DNA of 64,000 bases from Thiosulfatimonas sediminis (GTDB taxonomy: Bacteria; Pseudomonadota; Gammaproteobacteria; Thiomicrospirales; Thiomicrospiraceae): contig NZ_AP021889.1 in the NCBI RefSeq assembly GCF_011398355.1, positions 2,170,001 to 2,234,000 on the forward strand. The letters run 5' to 3'. Under the pieces are notes generated by a model. That model saw nothing but the letters and a program-made list of their open reading frames with translations, searched no databases and was not told the DNA's origin. The translations under genes and the position numbers were made by a program. Positions 17,110-26,654 of this stretch are shown in pieces (the stretch's first letter is position 1; each line of letters opens with the position of its first letter).

Positions 17110-17703
17110 TTAAACCTCTCGTCTGGAAATAAATGCTTGTGTAAGAGTACCGGAATCCAAATACTCTAACTCGCCACCCAAAGGTATCCCTTGCGCTAAA
17201 CGAGATACCTTTATCTGGTAATTTTTAGCCATCTGCTGCAAATAATGCGCGGTGGCTTCACCCTCAACCGATGGGTTAGTGGCGATGATTAATTCGGAAC
17301 AATCCTGCTGCTGAAGTCGCAGTTCCAATAGTGGCAAACCAATTTCGTCTGGGCCAATTCCATCAATCGGTGAAAGCTTCCCCATCAAAACAAAATAGGT
17401 GCCGCGAAAAATACCGGATTGTTCAATAACAGCAATATCCGACGGTGATTCCACCACGCAAATTTCGTTTTGATTACGTTTACTAGAGGCGCAAATCGGA
17501 CAAAAATCGGTTTCCGAAAAGGTGCGACATTGTTCGCAATGACCGACTTTATCCATCGCTTCCTGCAAAGCACCGGACAAACGCAAAGCGCCTTTGCGGT
17601 CACGCTCCAACAGATAGTAAGCCATCCGCTGAGCAGATTTTGCGCCAACACCGGGAAGTACTCGCAATGCTGAAATTAAATCATCTATTAAAGGAGTTTG
17701 CAT
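17110..17703 (-). CDS. recR: Recombination mediator RecR
   Basis: 197 residues (E. coli 201). RecR acts with RecF/RecO in loading RecA at gaps. It has a helix-hairpin-helix N-terminus ([17 protein letters not shown]), a four-Cys zinc finger [16 protein letters not shown] near residues 54-69, and a Toprim domain starting [15 protein letters not shown] near 80. It follows ybaB by 65 bp, which contain a hairpin, and precedes the lipoprotein gene by 3 bp: the conserved dnaX-ybaB-recR order. Confidence 0.96.
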   Translation of the reverse strand: MQTPLIDDLISALRVLPGVGAKSAQRMAYYLLERDRKGALRLSGALQEAMDKVGHCEQCRTFSETDFCPICASSKRNQNEICVVESPSDIAVIEQSGIFRGTYFVLMGKLSPIDGIGPDEIGLPLLELRLQQQDCSELIIATNPSVEGEATAHYLQQMAKNYQIKVSRLAQGIPLGGELEYLDSGTLTQAFISRREV

Positions 17704-17732
17704 TGATTTCCATTAGCAAAAATAAGTAAATC

Positions 17733-17766
17733 AGGACTTTTCCAAGAAAAAAGACTTGGAAATCCT
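17733..17766 (-). other. RNA hairpin between ybaB and recR
   Basis: AGGA and TTTCCAAG pair with CTTGGAAA and TCCT, a 12-bp stem with a two-base bulge and an 8-nt loop (17733-17766). No clear T-tract follows on -, so it is more likely a processing or attenuation element than a full terminator. Confidence 0.4.
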
Positions 17767-17768
17767 AG

Positions 17769-18098
17769 CTAGAAAGGCATTTTCATACCAGGTGGCAAGT
17801 TAATGCCATTAGTCAGAGACCCCATTTTCTCTTGCGTGGTCGCCTCAACACTGCGCACCGCACTGTTCACTGCTGCAGCCAGTAAGTCTTCCAACATTTC
17901 TCGATCATCCATCAAAGATGGGTCAATATCGACCTTAACCAGTTCGTGCTTGCCTGTCATTTGCACTTTAACCAAACCACCACCTGCTTCACCAACCACT
18001 TCCATTTTGGCAATTTCTTCTTGCGCTTTCTGCATATTTGCCTGCATTTCTTGCGCTTGCTTCATTAGGTTACCGATACCACCTTTTCCACCGAACAT
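17769..18098 (-). CDS. ybaB: YbaB/EbfC nucleoid-associated protein
   Basis: 109 residues, the same as E. coli YbaB, a dimeric DNA-binding tweezers-like protein. The [25 protein letters not shown]-terminal helix, central [25 protein letters not shown] and C-terminal LPPGMKMPF are family hallmarks. It lies 43 bp downstream of dnaX and upstream of recR, as in many proteobacteria. Role: nucleoid organisation or gene regulation, possibly linked to DNA repair. Confidence 0.94.
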   Translation of the reverse strand: MFGGKGGIGNLMKQAQEMQANMQKAQEEIAKMEVVGEAGGGLVKVQMTGKHELVKVDIDPSLMDDREMLEDLLAAAVNSAVRSVEATTQEKMGSLTNGINLPPGMKMPF

Positions 18099-18141
18099 TG
18101 TGTTTCCTTTTCTATTTTTTAAAAATACATTTCGCCAACAC

Positions 18142-20463
18142 TTAACGTGCCAGCGGTTTGGTTGAATTTGGCAGCACTTGCATATTCAATACTGCCTTAA
18201 AACTTTGTAACAATGGATCTGCCGCAATCACCGCTTCCGCTTCTTGTTGACGCTCTTCGAACAACACTTGTTCTTGCTGCTGCGGCGTGAGTTGCGCATG
18301 ATCAAATTGCGCCGCTTCAGCAAAATGCAAATCAAGCCCTAACTGCGTGCGCACTTGATCACAGAGCTGTTGTCTCGCATTTTCCTGATGGCTGAAATTT
18401 TGTTGCGGATCAATCGCAATCAAAAGGCTTTGTGACGAGGCGTCGAGCAACACCGCTTGGCGTGCAATTTCCAATACCATTCCTTTAAGTTGCAACTGTT
18501 CAATCACAACACGCCATTGCTGCATTTTTTGCACCGCTGCTGACGACAAAACGACCGAAGTTGGCATTGGCCATTCTGTCATACTTAGCCTATCGATTGC
18601 TCCTTGCACCGCAGGCTCATGCACATCAAGCTCTGAATGGCCGGATGGCGGCATCGACTCTACAGCCGCGTTGCTCGGATTTTCGGTTAACCAAGGCGGC
18701 ATATCGTCCAGTACGCGGTTTACCGCTTGAACGGGAGGTAACTCAACCGCCGACACCGAATGATCTTCAAAAATTTCCAAGGGCGGCGATGACTGAATCG
18801 GCTCCAACGACTGACCACTCATTTTAGCGACCTGTGCACTCAGGGCCGTCGATAAATTGTCCGATGCTGAATTTGCCTTTAAATCCGTTGCAGAGTCATC
18901 ACCCGTATCAGACTTTCCCAGCGAACCAAACCCCGCCAAGACTTGCTCGCTCAAAAAATTTGGAGAACTTTGTATTTCAGGATTCGAGTGATCAGCATGA
19001 GCCAAGGGCTTGCGAGGCGTAACCTGTTTGCCGATCAAATCCCGCGCAGGCGCAAACTGCGCCATAGCGGTTTGAGGATCCATTGATGCCAACATACTTT
19101 GGTCTGGAGCAACCTCGCCGGCAGACAAACCAAAATCATTTTGCATAACAGGTGTGACGGAGGGCATCACCTCAGAAACCTCGCCCACAGGCGATGCCAT
19201 GACGGATGGGATTACCGCATTAGTCAGTGCTACTGGCGCTGGGCGAGATTCTTGGGCGCTTTGCAAGCCTGCGCGCAAAGCCGCCAGTGCCTCCGATGGC
19301 GGCATCGCAGCATTGACCACTGGCGCAGCTATTTCGCTTGAGGCAAGCCCATTTTGGGGTGCTTGGACTGTGACACTGTGGATGGGGTCAAACGCCAGCA
19401 TTCGCATCAATCCCATTTCAAAACCAATGCGATTATCCGGCGCTAACTGCATATCTTGTTTAGTCAACAGACTGATTTGATACAGAATTTGAATCCGTTC
19501 AGCGCTCAAGGCTTGCGCCAGTGCCTGGACAATTTCCAACGGTAAACTATCCAGATTAATCGCCTCGCCAAACAACTGAAAATAACTGATTTCATGCAAA
19601 GTTTCACTTAAACCAGCCAAGAGCGCATCATAGTCAACGCCCATTAAAGCAAGGTCTTGTAAAACCGCTTTAATCAACGGCGGACTGTCTTCAGCCAGAG
19701 CCTGCAGAATGCGAAGCACGAACTGTTGGTCAACCAATCCCAACATAGTCTGTACGGAGACAAACTCAATCTTGCCTGCGCCATATGCAATCGCTTGATC
19801 CAATAAGCTCAGTGCATCACGCGCTGACCCATCGGCACTTTTTGCAATTAAAGCCAAAGCGCTCTCTTCAAAAGGAATTTGTTCTTGATGCAGAATATTC
19901 TGCAAATGATGTTGAATCTGAACTTGGGTTAAGCGCATCAAGTTAAACTGCAAACAGCGTGACAGCACGGTATTTAACAGCTTATGCGGCTCGGTGGTTG
20001 CCAATAAGAATTTAACGTGTTCCGGCGGCTCTTCTAAGGTTTTTAGTAATGCGTTAAAACTGCTTTTGGAAAGCATATGGACTTCGTCAATCAGATAGAC
20101 TTTATAACGCCCTTGAGTCGGCGCGAACTGAACATTCTCAAGAATCTCACGGGTATCATCGACTTTGGTTTTCGATGCCGCATCGACCTCAATTAAATCA
20201 ATAAAACGCCCTTCATCAATCGAACGACACGCTTGGCACTGCCCGCATGGGGTAGAAGTCATTCCGGTTTCGCAATTTAACGCTTTGGCAAAAATGCGCG
20301 CAATGGTCGTCTTGCCAACGCCCCGCGTTCCGGTAAAAAGATAGGCGTGATGAAGCCTTTGTCGATCCAAAGCATTGGCCAAGGCCTGCATGACGTGCTG
20401 CTGCCCTACTAATTCAGCAAAATTCTTAGGACGCCACTTACGGGCTAAAACGCTATAACTCAT
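18142..20463 (-). CDS. dnaX: DNA polymerase III subunit tau (DnaX)
   Basis: 773 residues from the ATG at 20463 ([15 protein letters not shown]), the normal DnaX N-terminus; the upstream open frame to 20634 runs into the SRP RNA and is not coding. The clamp-loader ATPase shows Walker [14 protein letters not shown] near residue 45, a zinc module CGQCQAC near 70-80, and LIDEVHML near 125. Residues about 370-640 are a long Pro/Ala/Ser-rich linker, followed by the tau C-terminal domain. Longer than E. coli (643). I found no A-AAA-AAG slippery site at the usual place for making gamma. Confidence 0.94.
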   Translation of the reverse strand: MSYSVLARKWRPKNFAELVGQQHVMQALANALDRQRLHHAYLFTGTRGVGKTTIARIFAKALNCETGMTSTPCGQCQACRSIDEGRFIDLIEVDAASKTKVDDTREILENVQFAPTQGRYKVYLIDEVHMLSKSSFNALLKTLEEPPEHVKFLLATTEPHKLLNTVLSRCLQFNLMRLTQVQIQHHLQNILHQEQIPFEESALALIAKSADGSARDALSLLDQAIAYGAGKIEFVSVQTMLGLVDQQFVLRILQALAEDSPPLIKAVLQDLALMGVDYDALLAGLSETLHEISYFQLFGEAINLDSLPLEIVQALAQALSAERIQILYQISLLTKQDMQLAPDNRIGFEMGLMRMLAFDPIHSVTVQAPQNGLASSEIAAPVVNAAMPPSEALAALRAGLQSAQESRPAPVALTNAVIPSVMASPVGEVSEVMPSVTPVMQNDFGLSAGEVAPDQSMLASMDPQTAMAQFAPARDLIGKQVTPRKPLAHADHSNPEIQSSPNFLSEQVLAGFGSLGKSDTGDDSATDLKANSASDNLSTALSAQVAKMSGQSLEPIQSSPPLEIFEDHSVSAVELPPVQAVNRVLDDMPPWLTENPSNAAVESMPPSGHSELDVHEPAVQGAIDRLSMTEWPMPTSVVLSSAAVQKMQQWRVVIEQLQLKGMVLEIARQAVLLDASSQSLLIAIDPQQNFSHQENARQQLCDQVRTQLGLDLHFAEAAQFDHAQLTPQQQEQVLFEERQQEAEAVIAADPLLQSFKAVLNMQVLPNSTKPLAR

Positions 20464-20622
20464 GCACCAACCTTTTATTAAGCTGTAAAAAGCGCCATTG
20501 AATGCGTTTTTCAAGCAAAAGAAGACTATCAAATAGATTGGTATTTTACCCGTTAAGGGAATGGAAATTGGACAAAATTTCTGCGTAGAAATGAAAGAGA
20601 TCAAACAAAATAGAATGGAGGC

Positions 20623-20726
20623 AACTCTACCCACCGATCCTCGGCGCCCACATCAGAAGGTACCGTTGCTTCCTTCCGGACCTGGCGGGGTTCCCAACCT
20701 AGTGTCGCGAGGGAGCAAGTAGAGTT
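20623..20726 (-). ncRNA. ffs: Signal recognition particle 4.5S RNA
   Basis: The - strand contains the conserved SRP core around CCAGGTCCGGAAGGAAGCA (near 20690-20672), and the ends AACTCTAC and GTAGAGTT close the molecule. About 104 nt, close to E. coli 4.5S RNA. It binds Ffh for co-translational targeting of membrane proteins. It lies between the tRNA-Ser and dnaX genes. Exact mature ends are estimated. Confidence 0.93.
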
Positions 20727-20750
20727 ACCATATTGAAAATATAAAAATAA

Positions 20751-20841
20751 TGGCGGATAGCGGGGGATTCGAACCCCCGATAGGCTATTAACCTATACAC
20801 ACTTTCCAGGCGTGCGCCTTCAACCGCTCAGCCAGCTATCC
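20751..20841 (-). tRNA. tRNA-Ser(GGA)
   Basis: A 91-nt class II tRNA including an encoded CCA. The acceptor GGATAGC pairs with GCTATCC. The anticodon loop is CTGGAAA on a CACGC/GTGTG stem, so the anticodon is GGA. A long variable arm (TAGG...CCTA) and a GGTTCGAATCC T-arm are typical of tRNA-Ser. Confidence 0.96.
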
Positions 20842-20907
20842 GAATAGGTCGGGGATTATACTGATGGCCACACAAGCTGTCTAGCCATAGAGTCTAAAAC
20901 TTGTAAA

Positions 20908-22722
20908 TTAATTTACCTCTTGCCAATATGACGCCTCGAATGGAGGTTGTACAAAACGGAAATTTTTCAGTTCACAGTTAAGTGTTTCCACGGCAGAAGA
21001 AAAATCCTTAACCGGACCGGATAGTGCGATGCTGAGACGATTAACTAATGTCGGCTTTTGACTATCAGGTAATCCTGAGAGCATATATCGACAACTTTGA
21101 AACTGGGCATCATTGGCGTTGTATAGACAGCGCGTCGAGGAGATATTTGCATTATCCGTACCGTAAGTACATGTTCCAGAACGCCCGATATAAACCGGAT
21201 CATGGACCAGAACTACCGGATCGAGAAGATCGTTCAGAACGGTTTCTAGATCGCCTATACCGATTAAATCTAATACAGGCCCAACCAGTGGATCAAGTAA
21301 ATTGAAAACCGAACCAAGTAAACAACCAAGCCCCAAAAATCCACAACTTTCTTCGTCCCCGGTGACAATGTCCAATACAGAGTTTAAAAGCCCTCCCACA
21401 CTTGAGAGTAACCCATCACAATTTTGCGCTACCCCTTCTTGTGACAAGCCCAACGAATCGGTCAAAGGGGCTAATAAAGAAACGTCAACGTTTGCCGTCA
21501 ATAACGAACAGCGATAGTAGCTTCTTTCTGACGCATTTAAATCATCATTAGAGGTCGTATTAGTAGCGTTTGTTTCTTTTGCATAAATAGACCCTGAGCT
21601 ATCTGGATTCAACAACCCCAGGAGTTCATCAACTGTTGAAAGTAAACCGGCTTGGTTGGATAAAGTGTCGGCACCGTCATAGATAAAAACCGGCAACTGC
21701 TTAGTCGCCCGAGCAAAATCTTCTTTGGAAAAATTACTTTCTGCGAGAAGATTGCCGAGCACACCGTTATCTACCGCAACGGGATCAATACCAATCCATG
21801 CCTGCCGAGTCGTAAAATCCATATACGGATATTTTGAGTTTGAAAAGCTAAGTGGATGAGAAGCCGTATAACCATACTCACAGTAATTTTTTCGCGCGCT
21901 AGAGTTAGGGACGGCAATTTCCGAAGCAATCGTATTGGCTATTAATTCGCCTAATAACATACTACTCAACGAATGTTCTGCAACACCGCCACCGATTAAT
22001 GAACCAAGTAAATTTTTAAGCAGCGCAGGAGGCTCATCGGGATAAATACCGGCCTTGATTTCTGCCGCCGTCAAATCAGCACTAAGACACTGCTCATAGC
22101 GAGTATCGCAAAAACATTGCGGGTTATCTTCGCCCGCGCCATATAACGCGCGCCCTTGGGGGACAAAGCCGTAAAAATTATCGTCGGTCCAGAGCTGAAC
22201 CGCAACGGCATCGAACCTTGGCGCTTTGGCGATGGTTTTTTCGCTTCCCTCGCCTTCATTAATCATCTCTTGAATATACAAGCGAGGATTGGTTTTGTAA
22301 GCTCCGAAAGCGACGCTTTCCGGGTAGTCGGGGTTGCTTTCGCCTAGCGGGTAAAAAGTACCGTCGGAAGCGAAATTACCGAAAAGAATCATTTTATTTA
22401 TCACCATTCCGGCGGTATCCAGCTCGCCGGCCGCCGGCGAATAGCCGACTCTTTCCAAAGCGAAATTCGTCACCTTATCGGCAGAATCCAACGCCATGGT
22501 GCCAGCCGCCAAACCGTCCCGAGTCAGTGCCAACTCGGAGCGAATCGCCACTTCGGCGACACTGCGCGCATAGTTGTCTAACTCACGGTCAACGATTTTG
22601 AGTTTGGTGTAGGTCATCACCAAATCGAAGGCAAAGAGCGCGGCAAAAATCGCACCAACCCCCAGAATGCTGATGGCACCTCTTTGGCGCTGCAATGTTT
22701 TTTGGTTTTTGAACAGAGACAT
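20908..22722 (-). CDS. tadG: TadG-like Flp pilus assembly protein
   Basis: 604 residues. It starts with a TadE/TadG-type N-terminus: a basic stretch, then RGAISILGVGAIFAALFAFDLVM as a single membrane helix (about 15-36), leaving the rest periplasmic. The central section (about 430-500) is unusually rich in Leu/Gly/Val with repeated LLGS and LLDP elements and several Cys. It is the last gene of the tad run, 33 bp after tadD, as tadG often is. The assignment rests on the N-terminal segment and position; the central region I do not recognise. Confidence 0.75.
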   Translation of the reverse strand: MSLFKNQKTLQRQRGAISILGVGAIFAALFAFDLVMTYTKLKIVDRELDNYARSVAEVAIRSELALTRDGLAAGTMALDSADKVTNFALERVGYSPAAGELDTAGMVINKMILFGNFASDGTFYPLGESNPDYPESVAFGAYKTNPRLYIQEMINEGEGSEKTIAKAPRFDAVAVQLWTDDNFYGFVPQGRALYGAGEDNPQCFCDTRYEQCLSADLTAAEIKAGIYPDEPPALLKNLLGSLIGGGVAEHSLSSMLLGELIANTIASEIAVPNSSARKNYCEYGYTASHPLSFSNSKYPYMDFTTRQAWIGIDPVAVDNGVLGNLLAESNFSKEDFARATKQLPVFIYDGADTLSNQAGLLSTVDELLGLLNPDSSGSIYAKETNATNTTSNDDLNASERSYYRCSLLTANVDVSLLAPLTDSLGLSQEGVAQNCDGLLSSVGGLLNSVLDIVTGDEESCGFLGLGCLLGSVFNLLDPLVGPVLDLIGIGDLETVLNDLLDPVVLVHDPVYIGRSGTCTYGTDNANISSTRCLYNANDAQFQSCRYMLSGLPDSQKPTLVNRLSIALSGPVKDFSSAVETLNCELKNFRFVQPPFEASYWQEVN

Positions 22723-22755
22723 AATCCCTACCTCTTGGGGAGCACCGAGAGACGA

Positions 22756-23364
22756 CTATCGGCCAGTAAGCGCATCAACCAAAATCAGATTGTTTAATGC
22801 TTTGCTATTTAAAGGGTCGATTTTCAAGGCTTGCTGAAAATAACTTCGCGCTTGCGCAAAATCTTTTTGTAATAAGCGGCTAAAACCCAAGTTATTCAAG
22901 GCACTCAAGCGATGATTCAACTGATCGCTGTTTAACCATTGCTGATAGACCAGTTCGGCGATTTGATATTCGTCTTCCACCAGAGCCAATCGTGCGTATT
23001 CCGCTTCGTCATCAATCGTGTGCTGCGCAAACTGATTAATCTGCTGCCAAGCCAGTAAGGCCAAATGCTGCTTTTGCTGACCTTCATAGGCTCTTGCCAA
23101 CATCCGATAAACGGCAATATCATCACGATTAAGCTTACGCAATTTTTGCAACAAGGGTTCCGCTTGTTTATAGCGTTGCTGCTTTAGCTCCATTACCGCC
23201 AAATCCATCAGCAATTTATACTGACCTTGCTCATCCACTTGAGTGGCAAGAGGGTCAAGAGGCGAAGCGCTGTTCGCATTCAAACTCGATTGTGTTTCAG
23301 TGACCGCACAAGCCGAAAGCAAACAAAACCCCAAAAAAACGACCAACAAGCCAGACCTTTGCAT
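22756..23364 (-). CDS. tadD: TadD-like TPR lipoprotein
   Basis: 202 residues from the ATG at 23364, whose signal peptide MQRSGLLVVFLGFCLLSAC ends in a lipobox (Cys19). TPR-type helices follow at about 45-200 (for example AVYRMLARAYEGQQKQHLALLAW and RLSALNNLGFSRLLQKDFAQARSYF). TadD is an outer-membrane-anchored TPR protein needed for Flp pilus assembly, probably with the RcpA secretin. The start is one base after the tadC stop; the longer frame to 23403 lacks a signal peptide. Confidence 0.85.
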   Translation of the reverse strand: MQRSGLLVVFLGFCLLSACAVTETQSSLNANSASPLDPLATQVDEQGQYKLLMDLAVMELKQQRYKQAEPLLQKLRKLNRDDIAVYRMLARAYEGQQKQHLALLAWQQINQFAQHTIDDEAEYARLALVEDEYQIAELVYQQWLNSDQLNHRLSALNNLGFSRLLQKDFAQARSYFQQALKIDPLNSKALNNLILVDALTGR

Positions 23365-23365
23365 T

Positions 23366-24268
23366 CTAAAACCCTCTACCCAGCATGACCAGCTTCTCAC
23401 CAAGCAGCAACATAATGTATGGAAGCAACATAAATGGCAGAATAATAATCGCCATTTTTGCGGATGTTTTCGCTGCTTTTTCTTCCATTAAATTTTCACG
23501 CTCCTGATAAATACTGCGCGAAAAATTCGCCAACGATTCGCTAATCGAACTTCCTAACTTCTCATTTTGCACCAGTACCTGCACCAAATTTTGTATATCC
23601 TTAGACGGATTGCGTTGAGCAAACTGCTGCAAAGCATCAATACGCGTCACACCAACTTGGATTTGTTCAAGCAGATATTCAAACTCATTGCAGATTTCTG
23701 GGGAGATATCTTTCAACTCCTCAGCAACGCGTTTTACTGACACCAAATAACTCAAGCCGGCATTCATACATATCGTCGTCATATCCAAAAAATCAGGCAG
23801 CTGTTGATTGATTTTTTCAAGCCGTTTTTCACCCAAATTAACAATGATTTTTTCCGGCAATAACATCACAACTAAAGGGAGCACAATCATCAACAGGGGT
23901 GAAATATCTTGAAATACCCATAAACCAAAACTAAGCAAAAAGGCGCTCGCAATCGCGCTAAATTTCAAAAAATAATAGGCGCCAATGTGATTATCATCAC
24001 TAAAACCAGCGCTGACCAACTGTTCTTTTAGTTGCGCCAACTGCTTAGGATTTTTACTTCCCAGTATTCGCCCAACACGACACCAAACACAGGTTGATTT
24101 AACCTCATATTCACGTGCTAAAGCGCGACCAACGCCAATCCGTTGGCGCAACCACTCTTTATACGCTTGTTGTCGGTACTTACCTTGATAGATGCGGGCC
24201 AAAGCAAAAGTAGCAAACAGTAATAGCAGACTAATCAGCAATAGAAATATTTCGGTCGACCATTCCAT
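23366..24268 (-). CDS. tadC: Tad inner-membrane platform protein TadC
   Basis: 300 residues with a T2SS-F (GspF) domain: an N-terminal helix (residues 7-27), a central pair of hydrophobic segments (about 104-140), the FLDMTTICMNAGLSYLVSV region near 165 typical of T2SF proteins, and a C-terminal helix (about 275-293). With TadB it forms the membrane platform driven by the TadA ATPase. Its start overlaps the tadB stop (TAATG). Confidence 0.9.
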   Translation of the reverse strand: MEWSTEIFLLLISLLLLFATFALARIYQGKYRQQAYKEWLRQRIGVGRALAREYEVKSTCVWCRVGRILGSKNPKQLAQLKEQLVSAGFSDDNHIGAYYFLKFSAIASAFLLSFGLWVFQDISPLLMIVLPLVVMLLPEKIIVNLGEKRLEKINQQLPDFLDMTTICMNAGLSYLVSVKRVAEELKDISPEICNEFEYLLEQIQVGVTRIDALQQFAQRNPSKDIQNLVQVLVQNEKLGSSISESLANFSRSIYQERENLMEEKAAKTSAKMAIIILPFMLLPYIMLLLGEKLVMLGRGF

Positions 24269-25209
24269 TAGAAACGGATCCTCAGCATATTACGCAGAAT
24301 CAGCGCGCCAAAAAAGATTAAGCCAAGCGACAAGACTAATATTTTGAAGCCAGTCGGATCGTTAAGCAAAAATTCCATCGAACTGATATCAAAGATAAAT
24401 TTATACAACAAATAAATAACCGGCAAACCACTAATAAACCACGCGGTAAAACGTGACTCCGCCGTGAGAGTTTTGAGCTTCGCTTGGAAGTTTTCACGGC
24501 GGCGCATCAACAATGACAATTGCTTTAACACGGGAGATAACTGACCACCACTTTCGCGCTGAAGAATCAGGGTGATAACAAAATATTGCGCTTCAATCAA
24601 ACTAACTCGCTCTTGAAATTCTCGCAAAATATCACGCAGGCTAATACCCAATTTAAGCTGTTTATTCATCTCGCTAATTTCTTCAGCAAGCGGCCCTTTC
24701 ATATCTTCAGCAACCACTCGCAAAGCACCATCAATACCATAACCCGCTTGCATGGAGCGCACTAAAGAGTCGAGCATTTCAGGGAAATCTTTTCGTAATT
24801 GCGCTTGACGCTGCGCGCCCTTAACAAATAAATAGATGGTTGGGAAAATCGGTAAAAGCATCACTAATAGCAGACTGCGCTTACTCATCTCACCAAAGTT
24901 AAACGTTAATAAAACCAATGTTAAAGTTAACAAAAACGCCTGAATCAAAATCAAGCGAATAATATCTTGGCGATTGACAATACCGGCTTGTTTAAACTTA
25001 GTCACAAAAAATTGGAACCAGCGCTTATTGCGCTGTGTCATCAACAAATCTTCAAAACTAAGACGCTCTTCTTCAGCCATACCGATGCGCAGCATTACCG
25101 CACGAATTTTTGCGGTATATTTACGCTGCCGACTCCGTATAACACCCAGTACAATAAACACAAACGGCAAAATCGCCAAAGAAGCAATGGCGAGTAGATC
25201 CCAATTCAT
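24268..25209 (-). CDS. tadB: Tad inner-membrane platform protein TadB
   Basis: 313 residues with a T2SS-F domain: FPEMLDSLVRSMQAGYGIDGALRVVAEDM near 150-178 and QRESGGQLSPVLKQLS near 225, plus hydrophobic segments at about 7-23, 90-130, 255-275 and 290-306. It starts with a TAATG overlap on the tadA stop and ends in one with tadC. Likely partner of TadC in the pilus export platform. Confidence 0.9.
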   Translation of the reverse strand: MNWDLLAIASLAILPFVFIVLGVIRSRQRKYTAKIRAVMLRIGMAEEERLSFEDLLMTQRNKRWFQFFVTKFKQAGIVNRQDIIRLILIQAFLLTLTLVLLTFNFGEMSKRSLLLVMLLPIFPTIYLFVKGAQRQAQLRKDFPEMLDSLVRSMQAGYGIDGALRVVAEDMKGPLAEEISEMNKQLKLGISLRDILREFQERVSLIEAQYFVITLILQRESGGQLSPVLKQLSLLMRRRENFQAKLKTLTAESRFTAWFISGLPVIYLLYKFIFDISSMEFLLNDPTGFKILVLSLGLIFFGALILRNMLRIRF

Positions 25210-26609
25210 TAGCTAATTTCCTGCACAAAGCTAAACAAATCTGGCGACAATCTCATGCCGTGCGATTCAAACTTCGCAGCACAAGAAGGACGCACGCCAG
25301 AGGCTTTAAAACGCCCTAAGACACGGCTGCTAAGCTCATCATAACTGCTTTCAAAAAGAAACAATTCTTGCAAAACCACATTATCTTCTTCAACCCCAGT
25401 CACTTCGGTAATCGATTCAACCCGTCGTTTTCCGTCTTTGCCACGATTCACATAAATAATTAAATCCAACGCACTGGCTATCTGTTTACGAATCGAGTTG
25501 GCGGGAATATCCACCCCACTAAGGTTAATCATCAACTCTAAACGTGCAATACAATCGCGGGGTGAGTTGGCATGCAAAGTGGCCAAAGAACCATCATGGC
25601 CGGTGTTCATCGCTTGCAACATATCTAGGACCTCACCGCCACGCACCTCGCCAAGCACAATGCGGTCTGGCCGCATCCGCAAAGCGTTTTTTAATAACTC
25701 GCGCTGTGTGACCTCGCCAATGCCTTCCGCATTTGGCGGCCGGGTCTCCAAACGCACCACGTGCGCTTGCTGCATCCGCAGTTCTGCACTGTCTTCGATG
25801 GTCACCGTCCGTTCATCAAAGGGAATCAAACCTGAAAGCATATTTAACGTGGTGGTTTTACCAGAACCCGTTCCACCGCAAACGATGATATTTAAGCCTG
25901 AACGCACGCTCATCTCTAAAAACTTAAACATCTGTTCGGTCATACTGCCAAGTGAAATCAAGTCCTTGGCACGCAGATGATATTCTGGAAAACGGCGAAT
26001 CGAAACACAAATTCCATCCACCGCTAAAGGCGGGATAATAATATTGATACGCGAGCCATCTGGCAGACGCGCATCCACTAAAGGGGAAGATTCATCAACT
26101 CGACGCCCAGTCGTAAACAGCATTCGGTCAACTTTATTACGCAGATGCTCTTCACTTATAAACGTGACATCGGTCAGTTCAAGCTTGCCGCCGCGCTCGA
26201 CATAAATCTGATCAAAACCATTAATTAAAATATCGGAGATACTGCCATCCGCCAATAGAGGCTCAATCGGCCCAAGACCATAAATCTCATCGAGCAAATC
26301 CAACGCCAGCTGTCGGACTTCGAGTTCGGACAAAGGGTAGCGCATTTCGTGCGCCACTTCGCGCACCAAACCCTCTAATCGTGGGCGTAGTTCTTGACGA
26401 GTTTCGCTCGAATCCGCTTGGTAAAAAGCCTCGTCATCGGCAGCTCGTTTCTGGCAACGCTTTTTGATTTCAACAAAGGTTGAGTTTTTGGCAACGTCTT
26501 TCGCCTTAACGCTTTTCTCAACGTTTTTCTGCTCTTGTACCGGCTTAGACGATTCATTGACCAAACTTCGTCTTTGCTCAACTTGTGTTAGGCGGTCCCT
26601 AATTCCCAT
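25209..26609 (-). CDS. tadA: Flp pilus assembly ATPase TadA (CpaF family)
   Basis: 466 residues of a secretion/pilus ATPase that powers Flp pilin polymerisation. A charged N-terminus is followed by the CpaF N-domain (EPLLADGSISDILING near 140), Walker A CGGTGSGKTTTL near 245, and a Walker B/His-box region: RPDRIVLGEVRGGEVLDMLQ near 310 and GHDGSLATLHANSPRDCI near 335. Cytoplasmic. It lies 45 bp after tadZ. Confidence 0.94.
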   Translation of the reverse strand: MGIRDRLTQVEQRRSLVNESSKPVQEQKNVEKSVKAKDVAKNSTFVEIKKRCQKRAADDEAFYQADSSETRQELRPRLEGLVREVAHEMRYPLSELEVRQLALDLLDEIYGLGPIEPLLADGSISDILINGFDQIYVERGGKLELTDVTFISEEHLRNKVDRMLFTTGRRVDESSPLVDARLPDGSRINIIIPPLAVDGICVSIRRFPEYHLRAKDLISLGSMTEQMFKFLEMSVRSGLNIIVCGGTGSGKTTTLNMLSGLIPFDERTVTIEDSAELRMQQAHVVRLETRPPNAEGIGEVTQRELLKNALRMRPDRIVLGEVRGGEVLDMLQAMNTGHDGSLATLHANSPRDCIARLELMINLSGVDIPANSIRKQIASALDLIIYVNRGKDGKRRVESITEVTGVEEDNVVLQELFLFESSYDELSSRVLGRFKASGVRPSCAAKFESHGMRLSPDLFSFVQEIS

Positions 26610-26654
26610 TGCCGTTCCCTATATTTTTAAACAGTAAACGCAATTTAAAAGCGC

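Noticed and set aside
18520-18535. A-run in dnaX as a frameshift site for making gamma
   Set aside because: The run is near the 3' end of the gene, in the tau-specific domain, which is the wrong place, and it does not fit A-AAA-AAG.
20464-20634. N-terminal extension of dnaX to 20634
   Set aside because: The extension runs into the SRP RNA gene, has no family similarity, and the ATG at 20463 gives the standard DnaX N-terminus.
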